DNA of 64,000 nt from CAYVUV01 sp964455095 (GTDB taxonomy: Bacteria; Desulfobacterota; Binatia; HRBIN30; CADEER01): positions 1 through 64,000 of the forward strand of contig CAYVUV010000093.1 of NCBI GenBank assembly GCA_964455095.1, in the 5' to 3' direction. Shown piece by piece: positions 62,601 to 64,000 of the stretch. Made by a program: the position numbers and the translations under genes. The notes under the pieces are model-generated. The model ran no database searches. It saw nothing but the letters and a program-made list of their open reading frames with translations, and was not told the DNA's origin. The stretch's first letter is position 1; each line of letters opens with the position of its first letter.

Positions 62601-63961
62601 ACTTCAGCCGCACCACGCTGCTCGAGCAGGACGAATCGCCCTGGATTCTGGCGCGCATGTTCGCCAGCAACTACGTCGCCTTCTTCTCGCCCGAGTTCCT
62701 CTTCACCAAAGGCGGCGACCGCATCGTGCGCCACAACATCGACGACCACGGCGAGCTCTATCCGATCTTCGCACCGTTGCTGTTGCTCGGCCTCGGCGTC
62801 GCGTTGGTGCGGCGCGACCGGGTGATGGGTGTGCCGCTGTTGTGGCTGGCGCTCTACCCCATCGCACCGGCGTTGATGAACGAGATCCCGAGCGCCTCGC
62901 GCGGCCTGATCGGCGCCCCCGGCTTCTGCCTGCTGGCGGCAATGGGCGGCGGCGCGTTGATGCAGATGGCGGCGCGCATCACCGCGCGCCGCCGCGTCGC
63001 ACTGGGCGCGCAGCTGCTGGTGCTCGCGCTGGGGGCCGCCGTGCTGGCGCCGCAGGTGCGGCACTACTGGCACCTGTACAGCGAGGACTACCCGCTCTAC
63101 TCGGCGAAGTACTACTACGGATTCCAGTTCGGCAAGCGCCAGGTCGTGCAGTACTTCATGGCCCACTACGACGACTACGACGAGATGGTGCTGAGCGCGC
63201 GCATGAGCAACCAGGCCGACGTCTTCATGCGCTTCTACGACGGCCTGGCGCGGCCACCGCGGCCCGACGCCATTCCGCGCTTCGAGCACGGCGGCAAGAT
63301 GCGCGTCGGCTGGGCCGACGAGCTCGACCAGTACCGCGAGCCCCTCAATCGGCTGTTCGCCGTGCGGCCCGAAGAGGTGCCGCTGTTCGTCGAGGCGGAT
63401 GTGAAGGAGCGCGTCATCGCACCCGACGGCTCGGCGGCGTTCGTCATCGTCGCCGCGCGGGCGCTGAAGCCATTCGTCCACGTCTGGCGCGTCATGGGGC
63501 TCTTCGAACCCGACCAGCAGCACGAGCCGCCGCCGTTCGACCCCGCGCATCCGCGCGGGCCGGGACCGGACGGCCGTCGCTGGCGGCTCTACCGTCACCG
63601 GCTCGCCGCCGTGGGGTTGAACGACGTCTTCACCGACAACGCCGAGCACGCCTGCGCCTGGGCCGTGAACATCGCCCACAGCGACCGCACCCGCAGCGTG
63701 CGCATCTGGGCCGGCTTCGACGACACCGGCGAGGTGTGGGTCAATGGAGCACGCGTCCCCCTCACCCGCGTCGAAACCGAAGACGCGGCGCTGGTCGACA
63801 GCGAAAACGGCACCGCCGTCCTACGAGCCGGCGCCAACGTCGTCGCCGTGCGCAGCTGCGACGACACCGCCGACTGGCGCTTCTACTTCCGCCTCGCCGA
63901 CCCGCACGGTGCGGCGCTCGACGGGGTCACGTGGGAGTACCGCGACCCGGAGGACGGGTAG
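59690..63961 (+). CDS. Tandem GT39-GT39 fusion glycosyltransferase
   Basis: 1,423 residues. The first half (1-700) is a polytopic GT39-like enzyme with the acidic loop EVHGDDAEVGLDAI (near 157). The second half (about 725-1423) is a complete second one with YCDEAALGYNAYS (near 765) and NPVFIYSSMLPLALLG, closely related to the 49137-51800 enzyme, and ends in an extracytoplasmic sandwich. The joint (about 703-720) is encoded by a REP-like element (61797-61844). Intact through-reading predicts a two-headed membrane enzyme; no upstream Shine-Dalgarno is obvious at ATG 59690. Confidence 0.85.
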   Translation: MLGTVRYPPVALALTAAACAAAGVAQSMAAEHALSSLTGFALAALLIVLVQPTEPPEVVSAAADPAYHVPRAVWWLLGLGTALSLSAALGVYWRARARVTHSLWDTGLILYVAAAWRARRRTPGRRVDWATLAIMIGLAAFAAVLFGWHLSTMPPEVHGDDAEVGLDAIRLLERFNLFEAGWFELPRFHALPTAVGVYLFGPTRLGLRFPSAVLGIATVLLLFALARRLWNTEVALIAALLLAGQRFFIHLSRAGYHYIDTPFLSVLVLYLFVRVWQERRLGAAVWCGIVLGFGVQTYYASRLVPVLLALTFAGWLAREWWLRRDLRAALRGRLLPFAVIAVVAIATAAPIGAYFAHRWEALWERTSDTSIFTDAAREHLSHGYGTKDIGAILLIQARTTLSLFNATGDNSMQYGYSAPLFDPISAALFVLGTALVVAGAAWRRNQMLLLWTAVPLVAGAMFTIDAPFYPRISGLVPFAVLIVALAVQHLVSTVRAALPGSLGQRAGLVLAAGLATAIVAINAQTYFADYAPHHRHSPALEIGLWIRAHGAGRTTYMIGGAPRFFIHHGTISFLSYGYAKRDVEDLEQFLQQERFDPATSAFIIMPAGEPLLGRLQQAVGPLTVESHYNIRDEIAFFTALPQADARAAPGPAAGAAHPGPPLPPSWRGWRRAFTVLTGLAGVAALFYGLLGMVRQRRGRAKGKNPTPYVDELSTSRTPDSELIERAALRAAGVPSRWLVAMLLVAIVAGGAGMRMYRLTELPAGFYCDEAALGYNAYSILKTGLDENGEHWPLYVWSFDTSYKNPVFIYSSMLPLALLGPTELAVRLTAALYGSATVLAMFFLGRAVMGTWVGLFAAVLLAVCPWHVHFSRIGFELITFPFFFALGVIALVRFLRGARSLTTAALCLGAALYTYVPAKLFVPLFLGAFAIVYQDELRRRWREVAVAAVLLAALAAPLVAFDIAHRERTSAYFSRTTLLEQDESPWILARMFASNYVAFFSPEFLFTKGGDRIVRHNIDDHGELYPIFAPLLLLGLGVALVRRDRVMGVPLLWLALYPIAPALMNEIPSASRGLIGAPGFCLLAAMGGGALMQMAARITARRRVALGAQLLVLALGAAVLAPQVRHYWHLYSEDYPLYSAKYYYGFQFGKRQVVQYFMAHYDDYDEMVLSARMSNQADVFMRFYDGLARPPRPDAIPRFEHGGKMRVGWADELDQYREPLNRLFAVRPEEVPLFVEADVKERVIAPDGSAAFVIVAARALKPFVHVWRVMGLFEPDQQHEPPPFDPAHPRGPGPDGRRWRLYRHRLAAVGLNDVFTDNAEHACAWAVNIAHSDRTRSVRIWAGFDDTGEVWVNGARVPLTRVETEDAALVDSENGTAVLRAGANVVAVRSCDDTADWRFYFRLADPHGAALDGVTWEYRDPEDG
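61797..61844 (+). repeat. REP-like element inside coding sequence
   Basis: About 40 of 48 bases match the element at 6644-6690, including CGACGAGCTCAGCACGAGC. It is read in frame and supplies the linker (NPTPYVDELSTSRTP) between two glycosyltransferase domains. Confidence 0.65.
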
Positions 63962-64000
63962 TCCCACGTCGCGTCTTCGCGGCTTCGCATGAACCAAAGG

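Noticed and set aside
1..64000. tRNA, rRNA, CRISPR or phage genes
   Set aside because: I saw no tRNA-like cloverleaf, direct-repeat spacer array or phage structural gene; a covariance scan was not possible.

Overview
This is a GC-rich bacterial chromosome segment. No rRNA, tRNA, CRISPR array or phage module was recognised. It carries many exported proteins with long Thr-Pro linkers, a lipoprotein, secreted repeat propellers, an ERG4/DHCR7-type sterol reductase, a Baeyer-Villiger-type monooxygenase and very large membrane glycosyltransferases. This mix suggests an uncultured didermic lineage of the old 'Deltaproteobacteria' type (Binatota/'Candidatus Binatia' or Myxococcota-like). The placement is inference; no marker gene is present.

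Layout. 1-8.4 kb: a truncated exported coiled-coil protein (porin-like N terminus), a coupled alpha/beta-hydrolase and amidohydrolase pair, a toxin-antitoxin pair with a frameshifted PemK/MazF-like toxin, a CoA-transferase, a monooxygenase remnant, a Bcp peroxiredoxin, a class C beta-lactamase-like hydrolase, REP-like palindromes and two short-chain dehydrogenase/reductase genes. 8.6-23.5 kb: a roughly 2,458-residue secreted mosaic protein interrupted by one extra T in a T5 run, the sterol reductase, SelO, a 14-repeat secreted propeller protein and an LPMO-like protein with an EF-hand tag. 23.7-27.9 kb: a lasso-like RiPP locus. It has a B2-type leader peptidase, JmjC/cupin oxygenase, sulfotransferase-like protein, 45-residue precursor, two PqqD-type leader-binding proteins and an HprK-like kinase, with no lasso cyclase nearby. 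28-39.8 kb: a BMP-type lipoprotein, three further secreted proteins with the same EF-hand tag (one a secreted PEP-synthase-like dikinase), an FGE-like protein, a VapBC-type pair and the monooxygenase. 39.8-51.8 kb: a six-gene minus-strand surface-glycosylation operon (three GT39-like membrane enzymes, two with an N-terminal propeller, a GT2-methyltransferase fusion, a LamG protein and a four-helix-bundle protein). 52.3-54.5 kb: AbiJ/HEPN-like defence candidates. 54.6-57.6 kb: an integron cassette array with no integrase in the window (CALIN), with five cassettes and their attC sites. 58.3-59.4 kb: a frameshifted HEPN gene and a small partner. 59.7-64 kb: a GT39-GT39 fusion whose linker is a REP-like element.

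Main points. The 23.7-27.9 kb locus is the best candidate for an undescribed system. Its precursor keeps the paeninodin-type leader spacing and a C-terminal Ser (the residue phosphorylated by HprK-type lasso kinases), but its core is only 8-9 residues and no macrolactam synthetase is visible. The second theme is a shared two-EF-hand cysteine tag on four unrelated secreted proteins. The third is mobile DNA: CALIN cassettes and REP-like palindromes, one of which became coding sequence. Three single-base frameshifts (about 2966, 10804-10808 and 58639) may be real decay or assembly errors.
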